A stretch of DNA of 64,000 nt from positions 30,470,001 through 30,534,000 of the forward strand of contig CM065394.1 of assembly GCA_033060915.1 (NCBI GenBank), read 5' to 3'. Positions 1 through 13,092 of this stretch are shown here, one piece after another. Position 1 is the stretch's first letter. Each line of letters starts with the position of its first letter. This DNA comes from Euryodendron excelsum. Its lineage: Eukaryota; Streptophyta; Magnoliopsida; Ericales; Pentaphylacaceae. A program made the position numbers and the translations under genes. The notes below the pieces were generated by a model. The model saw only the letters and a program-made list of their open reading frames with translations, was not told the DNA's origin and did no database searches.

Positions 1-432
1 TTAAGCATAAAGTTTAAAGTTCGATCTCCTTCCACTCTTCTTTATGATCGGTTATCATTTAGGATGGTACATCTCGTAGTAAAAAAAAAAGAAAAAATAA
101 GAGCATAATCTGATTTGTTCATGTATTTTTATCAAGAAATCTCAACAATTTCACATTTCATTTTATCGTAATTGAACAAAGAATTCAGAAAATCAAAATA
201 AAAGGAAAAAGAAAACGAAATCTTGCTTGGTTTTCACTAGTAACTTGAGTAAGGAGTAAAGCTTTTGGGGGTGTTTTAGAATTTGTAAGTAAAAACTCCC
301 CTCTTCATCTTTGTTTGGTGTACCTACTTGAGCGGAATGAAAGGAAACTTTCATGTCCGATTTTGACGGGGAGATCCTATAGGACCCTATCCCAATTTTT
401 CTTTTGTTAGTCCCATATACAAAAAAAACCTA
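1..432 (+). other. rpoC1: Nuclear plastid DNA (NUPT): 3' part of rpoC1 group II intron and start of exon 2
   Basis: Around 331-365 the sequence has the look of a plastid group II intron domain V: GAGC, a stem with AAAGGAAACTTT, then a GTCCGATTTT strand. After a short linker a frame begins that reads like the start of rpoC1 exon 2 (F-S-F, then P-I and K-K), with several substitutions from the plastid protein. rpoC1 encodes a subunit of the plastid-encoded RNA polymerase and normally has one intron just before this peptide. The homology stops near 430, where a Copia RT-like frame begins. The assignment is from memory of the plastid gene. The extent to the left (1-290, AT-rich) is inferred. Confidence 0.6.
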
Positions 433-531
433 TCTGGATTTGCCATAATTGTATAATTTTGTTGAAATTCCAGAAGAGCTCATAAAAGCGGCTAATTACT
501 TAAAAAGGGAATTTGAAATAAAAGATGTCAG
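433..531 (+). pseudogene. Old Copia reverse transcriptase fragment, left part
   Basis: The frame at 433-453 reads S-G-F-A-I-I-V, the strand that normally precedes the YVDD box. Then, in a shifted frame, 458-531 reads EIPEELIKAANYLKREFEI-K-D, the segment that normally follows it. The catalytic YVDD segment is missing and the frame shifts there, so this is a decayed remnant. It is cut at 531 by the LTR of the Tork-like element. Its continuation lies at 5984-6031. It abuts the plastid piece at about 432. Confidence 0.75.
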
Positions 532-1229
532 TGTTGGGAGAATGAACCTAAAAACAATTTGGAAAATCCAAATTCACAAGTTTATAGACATTGTGTCTCT
601 CCTTCTTTGCATGAATCTGTTAGGAAGCAATTAAATAGAGCACACAATATTCTAGCAAATTAAAGAATACAAGTAATTTAATGTGGAAAAAGTTTTCCTA
701 TGTGGGAAACAAAAAAATCACAGGACCGCTCCTCCCAAATCTCCACTATCAGCAAATAATGGGTATACAAAGGTTCTCTCTAGTTAGCACTAGAGGTATA
801 CAATCAATAACAAACTCAAGAAAAATAACTTTCTTGGAAATTAACCAACTATAAGGAGAGATCTCACCAAAACAGAGGTATTAACAGAGGTACTGGTCAT
901 GAGCTCAAAACCCGCAACTGAATGCTGCAAATCTAATCTCCAATGTTCAGATTTCAGAGTCTTGAGTCGCGAACTTGCCTACCAAATTTCAGCTCAATCG
1001 GACCATGAATAGCTATCGATCGGCGCCATTCAACAAAACTGGACAGCATCGCCTCACTCTCTATTTTGTTGCAGAAAATTCTTTTTTTCAATCTGTTGAC
1101 ATAGGTATATTTCAATCCATCCACAAACCTAGTTTCTCTCCATGTGGGCTTGACAAACTCACATGGACTTTACCCAAACAAAGGTAAACTTGGGCCATCC
1201 TCCACATAGGAGGGAAACCCAGCCCAACA
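532..1229 (-). repeat. LTR (3' LTR of the minus-strand Tork-like Copia)
   Basis: It starts TGTTGGG and ends CCCAACA, a perfect 7-bp terminal inverted repeat. It is nearly collinear with 5293-5978. It lies beyond RNase H, so on the - strand it is the 3' LTR. Confidence 0.93.
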
Positions 1230-1246
1230 AATCTCCTCCTTCCCGA

Positions 1247-1486
1247 CTAGGTCGGGGGATTCTCCATCCCAGTAATCAAGCGATATGTCTCAAGCTTGTT
1301 CCTTGTTAGGGCCTTTGTAAACATGTCAGAACCATTATCATCAGTATGAATTTTCTCAAGTTCTAACAACTTATCATTAAGAGTTTCTCGTATCCAATGG
1401 TACCTTACTTCGATGTGCTTCGATCTTGAATGAAATGTAGAGTTCTTAGCCAGGTGAATAGCACTTTGACTATCGCAAAACAACAC
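1247..1486 (-). pseudogene. Copia RNase H domain, C-terminal part
   Basis: The 79-residue frame contains the Copia RNase H signature LFCDSQSAIHLAKN, then HSRSKHIEVRYHWIRE and FTKAL. These are the usual end of a Copia polyprotein. RNase H removes the RNA strand during reverse transcription. A stop codon (about 1487-1489) separates it from the RT-RNase H frame upstream, where the polyprotein is normally continuous. It ends just before the polypurine tract and 3' LTR, as expected. Confidence 0.88.
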
Positions 1487-1489
1487 ATA

Positions 1490-2821
1490 TTACTGCTGTT
1501 TGAAACTAAGCTCTCTTAAAAACTTTTTCATCCATAACATCTCTTTACAAGCTTCTGTTGCTGCAATAAATTTTGCTTCTGTTGTAGAAAGTGCAACACA
1601 TTTTCGTAACTTTGACTGCCAAAAAACAGCTCCACCTGAGAAACAGATCAAATAACCCGAAGTAGACTTATGAGTATCCACCTCTCCTGCCATATCTGCA
1701 TCTGTATAGCCAACTAATAGTGGTTTGCTGCTCCCAAAACTGAGGCTCAACTTGGAAGTGCCTCGAAGATATCCCATAATCCACTTTACTGCATTCCAAT
1801 GATCTCTTCCTGGATTTAAAAGAAATTGACTAACAACACCAACTGCATGGACTATATCTGGTCTCGTGCATACCATTGCGTACATCAAGCTTCCTACTGT
1901 TGAGGCATATGGAACTCTTTCCATGTCTTCCTTCTCTTTATCTGTAGACAGGTTTTGCTTAGTGCTTAACTTAAAGTGAGTAGCAAGAGGAGAGCTAACC
2001 ACTTTAGCCTTATGTATGTTGAACCTTTCAAGTACTTTTTCAATGTACTGCTCCTGTGACATATACAACTTTTTCTCTTTTCTGTTTCGAAAATTCGAAT
2101 ACCAAGAATTTGCTTTGTTGAGCCCAAGTCCTTCATAGCAAATGACTGACTTAACTGCTTTTTCAATTTGCCAATTCTTGAAGAATTCCTTCCAATAATC
2201 AACATAGAGCAGTAAAATAATGAAATCATCATCAAAAAATTTCTGCACAAATACACAATGGTCAGAAGTTGTCTTCTGGTAACTTTGCTCCCCCATAACT
2301 GGCTCAAACTTTTTATACCATTGTTTGGGCGCCTGTTTCAAACCGTAGAGACTTTTCTTTAGCTTACACAAATAATCCTCTTTTCTTTTCACCTTGAAAC
2401 CCTCTAGTTGCTCCATGTAAATCTCTTCCTCCAAGTCACCATGAAGGAAGGCAGTTTTTACATCCATCTGCTCAATCTCTAAGTCTAGGCTAGCTGCTGA
2501 GCCCAAAGGCACATGAATGGATGACATTTTTACAACCAGAGAGAAAATCTCATCAAAATCAATGCCTTTTCTTTGGATAAATCCTTTAACGACCAATCTA
2601 GCTTTGTATCGTGGCTGTGAAGTGTGTTCTTCCTGCTTCACCCTATAAATCCATCTGTTCTTCAAAGCTCTTTTACCCTTAGGCAATGTCACTAGCTCAA
2701 AAGTGTGATTGTCATGCAATGACTGCATCTTATCTTGCATGGCGTCAACCCACTCTACTTTATGATCATCTTCCATGGTTTCTGCATAGCACTTAGGTTC
2801 TCCCCCGTCAGTCATCATCAC
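1490..2821 (-). pseudogene. Copia reverse transcriptase and start of RNase H, with paired frameshifts
   Basis: The 443-codon frame begins in the RT N-terminal region (KNRWIYRVK, MDVKTAFLHGDLEEEIYMEQ, KSLYGLKQAPKQWYKKF). It reaches the catalytic box as YVDY instead of YVDD. From there to about 2085 the conserved peptides (KQLSQSFAMKDLG, KQILGIR) lie in another frame, 1966-2307. The main frame then resumes Copia homology at KLYMSQEQYIEKVL and runs through the RNase H region with TRPDIVHAVGVVSQF and YTDADMAGE. Two indels, at about 2200 and 2088, therefore compensate each other but scramble about 37 residues and remove the second catalytic Asp. The product would be inactive. Confidence 0.9.
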
Positions 2822-2971
2822 ATACTAATCTGCAGAAAATCGAGTCGAAGGATGTCGATCTCTCATGGACCTCCTGAGTGGAACATCTGGTGGTATCTCT
2901 TGCATTGGAAGTTGATCAAGAGTCTCATCACTTACCTCAACCTGTAAGGCAGCATCTGCATCACCTGTACT

Positions 2972-3931
2972 CTACTGCTCATTTTGAACATCATGTTCAA
3001 TCTGTGCTGGTAACTCTGTCAAAGGAGCAGGATCTAAGTCAATTAAATCATCAATATATTGGGGCACTACGTTGTCTGTTCTCTCAATGTCCTGTATGGT
3101 CTGATCTTCCATAAACATAACATCTCGGCTTCTTACTAGCTTTTTGTCAATTGGATTATATAACTTGTAACCAAACTCATCTAGGCCATAGCCTAAGATG
3201 ATGCATTGTCGATTCTTCATATCAAGTTTAGACCTTTCATCTTTGGGAATATGCACAAATGTCTTATATCCAAAAACACGCAAGTGATCATAAGAAATGT
3301 CCTTACCAGTCCAAACTCTGTCTGGTATATCAAACTGAAGAGGAACACTTGGTGTGAGATTAAGAACATGTACAACTGTATTCAAAGCCTCATCCCAAAA
3401 GGAACGTGGCAACTGTGCTTGTGAAAGCAAGCATCTCACTCTCTCAACTAGTGTCCTGTACATCCTCTCAGCTATTCCATTCAATTGAGGAGTTTTCGGA
3501 GGTCTCTTCTGATGTCGAATACCTTCTTCTTTGCAATAATCATCAAAAAGGCCTAAGTACTCCCCCCCGTTATCCATTCTGATGCACCTTAGCTTCTTCC
3601 TAGTCTGTCTCTCAACCAAGGCATGAAACTGTTTAAACGTATCCAGTACTTGATCTTTGCTTCTCAAGGTATAGGCCCACAACTTTCTTGAATGATCATC
3701 TAGGAAGGTCACAAAGTAATGACAGCCACCAAGTGTTCTTGTCTTCATAAGGCCACAAACATCTAAATATACTAAATCAAGTACATTTGGCTTTCTTGAA
3801 GGAGGGGAACGCTTGAAAGAAACTCGATTCTGCTTTCCTACTAAACAATGAGTACACTTTTTCAAAGATGCACTTTTCATTCCAGACATAAAATTCTTTT
3901 TAGCTAATATTGTCAAGCCTTTCTCACTCAT
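2972..3931 (-). pseudogene. Copia integrase
   Basis: The frame carries the zinc-finger end C-x2-C (THCLVGKQ), then the rve core: LDLVYLDVCGLMKT with the first acidic residue, FVTFLDDHSRKLWAY, RMDNGGEYLG with the second Asp, and QLNGIAERMYRTLVERVRCL with the Glu. All three catalytic acidic residues are visible. After the core comes the Copia C-terminal region (VFGYKTFVHIPKDERSKLD, ILGYGLDEFGYKLYNP). The integrase would insert the cDNA. It is cut off from gag-protease by a 23-bp tandem duplication at 3914-3956, and the following linker to RT (2822-2971) contains stops. Confidence 0.92.
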
Positions 3932-5247
3932 ATGGGCAAGCCTTTCTCACTCATATAAGCAAGCCTCTTATGCCACAGCTCTGATGTAGACTTATCCTCT
4001 ATTGCATTAATGACACCTTTAGAGATTCTTGCCTGTAATACATACAAAATGGAAACCTTCGTACCTCGAGCCACAACCATAGCACCCCTCGTGAGCTTCC
4101 ACTGACCATCTCTAAAAGTGTTGCAATACCCTTCATCATCAAGTTTGCCTGCAAAAATTAAGTTCATGCGGATGGTCGGAATATGCTTCACAACTCTAAG
4201 AACTAATCTCATGCCGTTATTCATCTCCAAGCACACATCACCAATATCAATGACCTTGGCCAAGCCATCATTGCCCATTCTTACTGTCCCAAAGTTACCC
4301 GATTTATAGGAAGTAAAGAAATCCTCTCGAGGTGTAGCATGAATGGAGGCGCCACTATCAATCACCCAATTGGTCTCATGACATGCAATATCAAGAACAT
4401 CATCATCATAAACAATGAGGAAGTCTTCAGAAATAGTGGTGGCAACTTGATCATTGTCCTTTCCATAATCATTCTTTTTCTCCTTCCCTTTCTTCTTGTT
4501 TTCTCGCTTTAACTTTCTGCAATGTTTTTTGATGTGCCCTTTCAAGCCACAATGATAGCACTCAACATTAGCAAACTTGTTGGACCTACTTCTATCTTTC
4601 TTATTGTGTTTCGGATCTCTGCTCTGACTTCTCCCCCTAGTTTCTGTAACTAGAATCTCTAACTGTGAAGAGGATCCCTGTGACTTTCTTCTCATCTCTT
4701 CATTCAAAATACTACTCTTTGCCAAATCCATATTAATTACATCATCTGGGGCTGAGTTGGATGATGACATTTTGAATGTCTCCCACGAGTCTGGCAATGT
4801 ACCAATTAACCACAACCCTTGTATCTCATCATCAAACTTGATACCCATTCCAGCCAACTGATTAGTTACTCCTTGGAATGAATTCAAGTGATCTGTTAAT
4901 GGAGTTCCATCTTGGTATCTCAAAGTCATCAATTGCTTTATCTGAAACATTTTATTGTTTCTAGTTTTTCGAGCATACAATTGATCAAGTTTGTCCCAGA
5001 GTGTGCGTGCATGTGTTTCTCCACTGATATGGTTCAAAACATTATCATCCACCCACTGCCTGATGTATCCACACACTTGTCGATGTAGCAAAGTCCATTC
5101 TTCATCAAATTTATTATCTGGCTTCTCACTAGCAAATACCGGTAAATGAAATTGCTTCACATAAAGAAGGTCTTCCATTTTTCCTCTCCAAGTGTGATAA
5201 TTAGAGCCATTCAAAGTGACAATTCTGCTCAAGTTAGCTTCCATCAT
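3928..5247 (-). pseudogene. Copia gag and aspartic protease, start of integrase
   Basis: The 439-codon frame starts at the first ATG after the primer-binding site. Residues 1-200 are the gag capsid-like domain (LNGSNYHTWRGKMEDLL, LWDKLDQLYARKT). Residues about 225-240 form one zinc knuckle, CYHCGLKGHIKKHC, followed by a lysine-rich stretch. The protease active site is WVIDSGASIHAT. The gag-pre-integrase motif SELWHKRLAYMSEKGL closes the frame. Gag packages the RNA and the protease cleaves the polyprotein. The frame ends early because a 23-bp duplication puts integrase out of frame. Otherwise this is the best preserved part of the element. Confidence 0.93.
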
Positions 5248-5278
5248 TCAACACAAGATATTCAATAACAATAACCTT

Positions 5279-5290
5279 GCTTTGATACCA
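5279..5290 (-). other. Primer-binding site (initiator Met tRNA)
   Basis: On the - strand it reads TGGTATCAAAGC, two bases inside the right LTR. This is the usual plant Copia site complementary to the 3' end of initiator methionine tRNA (commonly TGGTATCAGAGC), with one A for G. Confidence 0.85.
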
Positions 5291-5292
5291 CT

Positions 5293-5978
5293 TGTTGGGA
5301 GAATGAACCTAAAAATAATTTGGGAAACCCAAATTCACAAGTTTATAGATATTGTGTCTCTCCTTCTTTGCATGAATCTGTTAGGAAGCAATTAAATAGA
5401 GCACACAATATTCTAGCAAATTAAAGAACACAAGTAATTTAACGTGGAAAAAGTTTCCCTATGTGGGAAACAAAAAAATCACAAGACCGTTCCTCCCAAA
5501 TCTCCACTATCAGCAAATAATGGGTATACAAAGGTTCTCTCTAGTTTGCACTGGAGGTATACAATCAACAACAAACTCAAGAAAAATAACTGTCTTGGAA
5601 ATCAACCAACTATAAGGAGAGATCTCACAAAAACAGAGGTACTGGTCATGAGCTCAAAACCCACAACTGAATGCTGCAAATCTGATATCCAACATTCAGA
5701 TTTCAGAGTCTTGAGTCGTGAACTTGCCTACCGAATTTTAGCTCAATCGGACCACGAACAACTATCGATCGGCGCCATTCAATAAAACTGGATAGCACCT
5801 CCTCACTCTCTGTTTTACTGCAAAAAATTCCTTTTTTCAATCTGTCGACATAGGTATATTTCAATTCATCCACAAATCTAGTTTCTCTCCATGTGGGCTT
5901 GACAAACTCACATGGGCTTTACCCAAACAAAGATAAACTTGGGCCATCCTCCACATAGGAGGAAAATCCAGCCCAACA
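5293..5978 (-). repeat. LTR (5' LTR of the minus-strand Tork-like Copia)
   Basis: TGTTGGG to CCCAACA, 686 bp, collinear with 532-1229. It carries the promoter end of the element when read on the - strand. Confidence 0.93.
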
Positions 5979-5983
5979 GTTAG

Positions 5984-6031
5984 GAGAACAAAATTTTATT
6001 TCGATTTACCGATCGAGCACTAATCAATATT
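5984..6031 (+). pseudogene. Old Copia reverse transcriptase fragment, right part
   Basis: Directly after the second target duplication the sequence encodes T-K-F, then a Leu/Pro-Ile-Glu-His segment. This is the stretch that follows KD in many plant Copia RTs (usual pattern KDLGKTKF..LQIEH), so it continues the frame that stops at 531 once one copy of the duplication is counted. A stop follows and homology ends near 6031. It shows that the Tork-like element landed inside an older Copia copy. Confidence 0.7.
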
Positions 6032-6178
6032 CATTGTGTTTTATTTGGTTGGTTGGTTGGAGGGTTGTAATTAGTTTGGTGAAGGTTCACATGTCCAAAA
6101 GTAAAAGTAAACATGCTATGCAACATTTTCATGTGTCCAAACAAATGGCAATAATGAAGAAAATGATGGTTAGGTTGA

Positions 6179-6207
6179 GGGGAGGGGAGGGGAGGGGAGG
6201 GGAGGGA
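6179..6207 (+). repeat. G-run tract with single-A loops (possible G-quadruplex)
   Basis: Five runs of GGGG and one of GGG are separated by single A bases. Short loops of this kind favour a stable parallel G-quadruplex. It lies about 1.1 kb upstream of the GAPC TATA box. Confidence 0.7.
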
Positions 6208-6403
6208 GCAATATTTACGTGACAAAGGAAAAGTAAGTATTTGGGATAATACAAACTTTGTGCAAAATAAATAAACAAACAAATGGTAGAGCACATCTCA
6301 TTATGGTTTTTGGCACCACCGTGTTAGCAACATTTCATAAAAATACAAGATAATAAGAGCTCCATCGGATCCATTTATGTATTGAAAATAAATATGTTTG
6401 TTA

Positions 6404-6530
6404 CAGCTTATATTGAGCTTTTCTGAACTTGACTTTTTTTCTTTTATAAGTTAAAATAAGAAAAAAAAAAGCAAAAAAAAAAAAGAAGCTTTTTCTTAAT
6501 TAAAAAGTATAAAAGTTAACTCGAAAAAGC
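6404..6530. repeat. AT-rich fold-back repeat, MITE-like
   Basis: TTATAAGTTAAAATAAG with long A runs is followed by GCTTTTTCTTAATT, forming a hairpin. It ends in TTAACTCGAAAAAGC. A sibling with the same order of motifs is at 21020-21215. No clear terminal repeats or target duplication were found. Confidence 0.45.
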
Positions 6531-6713
6531 CTCCCTCTCCCTCAATGGGCGATCTGCCATGCTCATGCTTTTGTAAATCTGACCAATATCGTACTAATTG
6601 TATATTTTTATTTTTCATATCACCTCAAAATAAGAACGGTTCCCATTGTCAGGGCACAAAAAATGTAAAAAATGCAAGTATCTCTCAAGAGCTTACATGC
6701 CTAATTTGAATGA

Positions 6714-6744
<31 letters not shown>

Positions 6745-7300
6745 GTGTGTGTTTGTTTATTCATCTTCAGAACAAACCACACATAACCCAAAATTAAAAC
6801 CAAAAAAAAAAGAAGAAAGAAAGCATATAAACCGGGCCTCATGGGCTTGATCTCAAAATTTCAAAGCGATAGGTGGTCCACCCTTTTGGGATTGGGCTTA
6901 GCCACGTCATGCGTGAGCTGGCTCCACTTACCCACTTGATTCTAGAACCCTCGTCTCACTCAACCCGAGAGGCTAGTATCGCTCGTGACTGCTGATCCAA
7001 TGGTGAGGTGGTAACGGTCACCATCTGCCTTTTTTCTTCTTCTTCTGTTTTTCATCTGTATTTCAAATCGTTCATTTGAAGTGTAAAACAGCACCTTCCA
7101 GAATATTCTTCGCACTTCAAATAGCATTTGACGACAATTTACAACCATCACACGGCTCTCACGCATACATCGCCTAATCAAACGGTTCACATAAGCTCCT
7201 CGTCGTCACGCCTTTGGTAATCATCCAGTAGGACACCGAATTTTGGGGTATCACGTTACTCTTACCATATACCCGCACTAAAAAGTCGTCACATCCATTT

Positions 7301-7308
7301 TATAAATA
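7301..7308 (+). promoter_or_regulatory. TATA box of GAPC
   Basis: TATAAATA about 95 bp upstream of the ATG, followed by a CT-rich leader (7345-7395). This is the usual plant layout. Confidence 0.75.
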
Positions 7309-7316
7309 AACCCTAA
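7308..7316 (+). promoter_or_regulatory. telo-box (AAACCCTAA)
   Basis: A perfect AAACCCTAA overlaps the end of the TATA box. This motif is frequent near the start sites of highly expressed plant housekeeping genes. Its role here is inferred. Confidence 0.55.
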
Positions 7317-7402
7317 AAACTGTTGCCTGTGGTCTGTTCTCTACTCACTACTCACTCTCTCTACCTCAATTTTCTCTCTCTCTCTAAACTCTCTCTAAGA
7401 TC

Positions 7403-10720
<3,318 letters not shown>

Positions 10721-10819
10721 GTTGTACGTGGGAAGACTGGCCCTATTACGCATACGAGTCGGATGTTTGGCTTTGCGTGGTGGTAGAGTATTTTGTCAAA
10801 TGTTACTAGGAGAGGCGCA

Positions 10820-10825
10820 AATAAA
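10820..10825 (+). terminator. Poly(A) signal of GAPC
   Basis: AATAAA 100 bp after the stop codon, in a T/G-rich 3' region. Confidence 0.6.
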
Positions 10826-11015
10826 AATGAATTTAGGGACATTGCTTCCTAAACTGTATTGTGTGTTGAGTACGTTAATCGTGTTTTCTAGGTTTTCCAG
10901 TATTGGAGCGTCAGATCACCCCATGTTTTAACTGTCTGAATACTGGTTTTTCCAATTTGAAATCTGAGCTGTTTTTATGAAGTACCTGCAACTTTTATGT
11001 CTTGTTATTTTTCAA

Positions 11016-11017
<2 letters not shown>

Positions 11018-11062
<45 letters not shown>
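11018..11062 (+). repeat. (CT)n microsatellite
   Basis: About 22 uninterrupted CT units in the GAPC 3' flank. Confidence 0.9.
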
Positions 11063-11065
<3 letters not shown>

Positions 11066-12346
11066 CCCTATTTGAGAAAGTACATGATTATGCATGCAGC
11101 ACACTGTTTAGGGAGGGTATCTTATGTTTGTTGAGGAAAAATCAGTTAAATTTGGAATTGGAATTGTTTTTATTTTTTTGGTAAGCGGCTGTTACAACTC
11201 CTGGTTGAGGTTTCTGTTTTCAGAGTTATAGGAAACAGGAAACTGTGTTGAATTAATTTGTTGCAAAAACAGAAAATTAGGGAGCTCGTTCAGTGTCAGT
11301 ATGTTGAATGTGAAAAACAGATTCTGGATGTCTATTGAGAAGTGGCCCATTTGAATTTCAATTCCTTGGGGATAATTTTCCAGGGCGTTGAGCAAGTTTG
11401 TTGGCTTTTTTTGAAGCAATGTTTGGCATACCTGGATAAAGTACGAGTCTAGGCCGGCCGTCTGCCCGTTCCAAGTTCAATTTCTGCTGTTTGGTGGTTG
11501 GGAGATTTGCTAGGAGTTTTATTCTCTTACCTAACTTAAGATTTTGGGGCCGGTGGGATTTTATTTTCTTTAGCATTTTTGCTATTTACAAACTGGAGCC
11601 TCCCCTCTGAAGAAGGGATTTAAATATTTAACCTTCAGGTGCCTCTCCAAACCCCTGGAGGAAGAACTGTTCCTTTCAGATATTGGTTGGCAGATATTGA
11701 TTCTACCAACCAATATATGTAGTTTGGTGTTGTATCCTGTTAGGTAGGTTGGCATTAGCAGAAGTTGAGTGGTGGTGGTCGTGGTGGTGGTAGGTTGGAT
11801 GTAGCTACCGTTGCGAAAGGAAGGCAATTCAATAAAATCTGTCTTTATGGGCATTTGATATCTCTACGGTCCAACAATTGCATTTTGGTGTTAGCAGCAG
11901 TCCATCGGGGAGTGGTGTATAATTTTATTTTTTAAGCTGACGAGTGTTAAGCTGGTTAACACCACCAGTCGGCAAGTAATGGACATTCCCAATTAAAGCT
12001 AGCATTCATGATTTAAGATCAAGTTTTCCCTTCTCCTAGTTGTAGCTTTGTTTGTGCATGTGAACTCCATGACATTCTAGTTTATGGCTCAACCAGCTGA
12101 GGCGGCAGGCCGGGCACTGAGTATTTGTCAAGGAGGTTGCCAAGAGGCTAGCATTTCCCTTATTTGGTGGGAGAAAAAAATAAGGGAAGATACAAGAAAA
12201 TCTTAAAAATTCTTCATTTTCCCTCAAAAGAAAATGTTTGTTATCTGTAACTATAAGAAAATTTGGAGCAAAATTGTATTGGAAATTACATACAACAAAC
12301 AATGCTCCAAGTACGCCTACCCCTTCATCTTTGATTTGCGTAATCT

Positions 12347-12546
12347 GATTACCACAAATAGGGATGACATTTTAACTTAGAAAATATAAACTTGATTCAC
12401 CCGGCCCTTCATAGAAAATTTGAGTACTAATAAAAGGGTTTGAATTGATTACCACAAATAGGAATGACATTTTAACCTAGAAAATCTATACCTGATTCAC
12501 CCGCCCTTAATAGAAAGTTTGAGTATGAATAGAAGGGTTTGAAGCA
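12347..12546 (+). repeat. Tandem duplication, two 100-bp copies
   Basis: The block starting GATTACCACAAATAGG and ending near AAGGGTTTGAA occurs at 12347 and again at 12447 with about 10% differences. Confidence 0.8.
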
Positions 12547-12910
12547 TAGTATAGTATAGAGAATAAAACAAATCTTGAAATTGGTTTGAGATGGGGTAGG
12601 ATTTAGATCACACTCTCCCTTCCTAATTATATTATGAAATTATTAAATACTCTGATTATACTTTGATAATACAAAATATCCTTAATATGTACAAGTATAT
12701 ACTAGAATTTTCATGTTACTTAATATTTTTGGAATTTAGCATCTTTTTTTTTAATTTTATATTGTGTTAGGACTTGTATAATTTGTATTATATTTATTTG
12801 TAAATAGTTATTTTTATATTGAGATTAGTTTAACCCGTTTCAATTTGAAGCTCAATTATTTTAAGTGGGATGGGGCATGAGTTTGAGACCAAATGGGGGC
12901 TGAGTCTTCC

Positions 12911-13092
12911 TATCTAAAATGGTTAGGATTTAACCTAACATGTACAGTACCCACTCGTTGTCACTCTTGATACATAGTTATTAGAACTAATTTTTTTTTT
13001 TTATCTAAAGTGGTTAGGATTTAACCTAACACGTACATAATTTGCCCATTGTCATCTCTAATATATAGTTATCAAAATTGAATTGGTTCGGA
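12911..13092 (+). repeat. Tandem duplication, two 91-bp copies
   Basis: TATCTAAA-TGGTTAGGATTTA and the following bases through 'atagttat' occur at 12911 and 13002. The inner GGTTAGGATTTAACCTAAC is a near-perfect palindrome in both copies. Confidence 0.7.

Larger units (their letters stand above)
532..5978 (-). mobile_element. Ty1/Copia LTR retrotransposon, Tork (Tnt1-like) lineage, defective
   Basis: Two direct LTRs of 698 and 686 bp begin TGTTGGGAGAATGAAC and end CAGCCCAACA. They flank gag, protease, integrase, RT and RNase H in Copia order, read on the - strand. The 5-bp target duplication is GTCAG at 527-531 and GTTAG at 5979-5983, one change apart. A primer-binding site matching the initiator-Met tRNA end lies inside the right LTR (5279-5290). 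A purine-rich tract on the - strand abuts the left LTR (1230-1245). The LTRs differ by many substitutions and small indels, including a duplicated 'aacagaggta' in the left one, so the insertion is not recent. Frameshifts and stops in pol make it non-autonomous. The Tork label rests on similarity of gag and INT to Tnt1. Confidence 0.93.
6032..7300. other. Intergenic region and distal GAPC promoter
   Basis: No gene is seen. It holds a six-run G tract (6179-6207), an AT-rich fold-back repeat (6404-6530), an AT dinucleotide run (about 6713-6736), and, nearer the gene, GGGCC/GGGCTT-type and ACGTCA (about 6904-6909) motifs. The last two are common plant promoter motifs, but their use here is unproven. 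Confidence 0.5.

Noticed and set aside
449..634. Open frame of 61 codons as a small gene
   Set aside because: It is the old Copia RT fragment plus the first bases of the inserted LTR; its start is a TTG.
975..1187. Open frame in the left LTR
   Set aside because: It lies wholly in LTR sequence. The corresponding frame in the other LTR (5444-5785) differs in place and length.
2735..3114. Two + strand frames between RT and integrase
   Set aside because: They are opposite-strand shadows of the Copia polyprotein.
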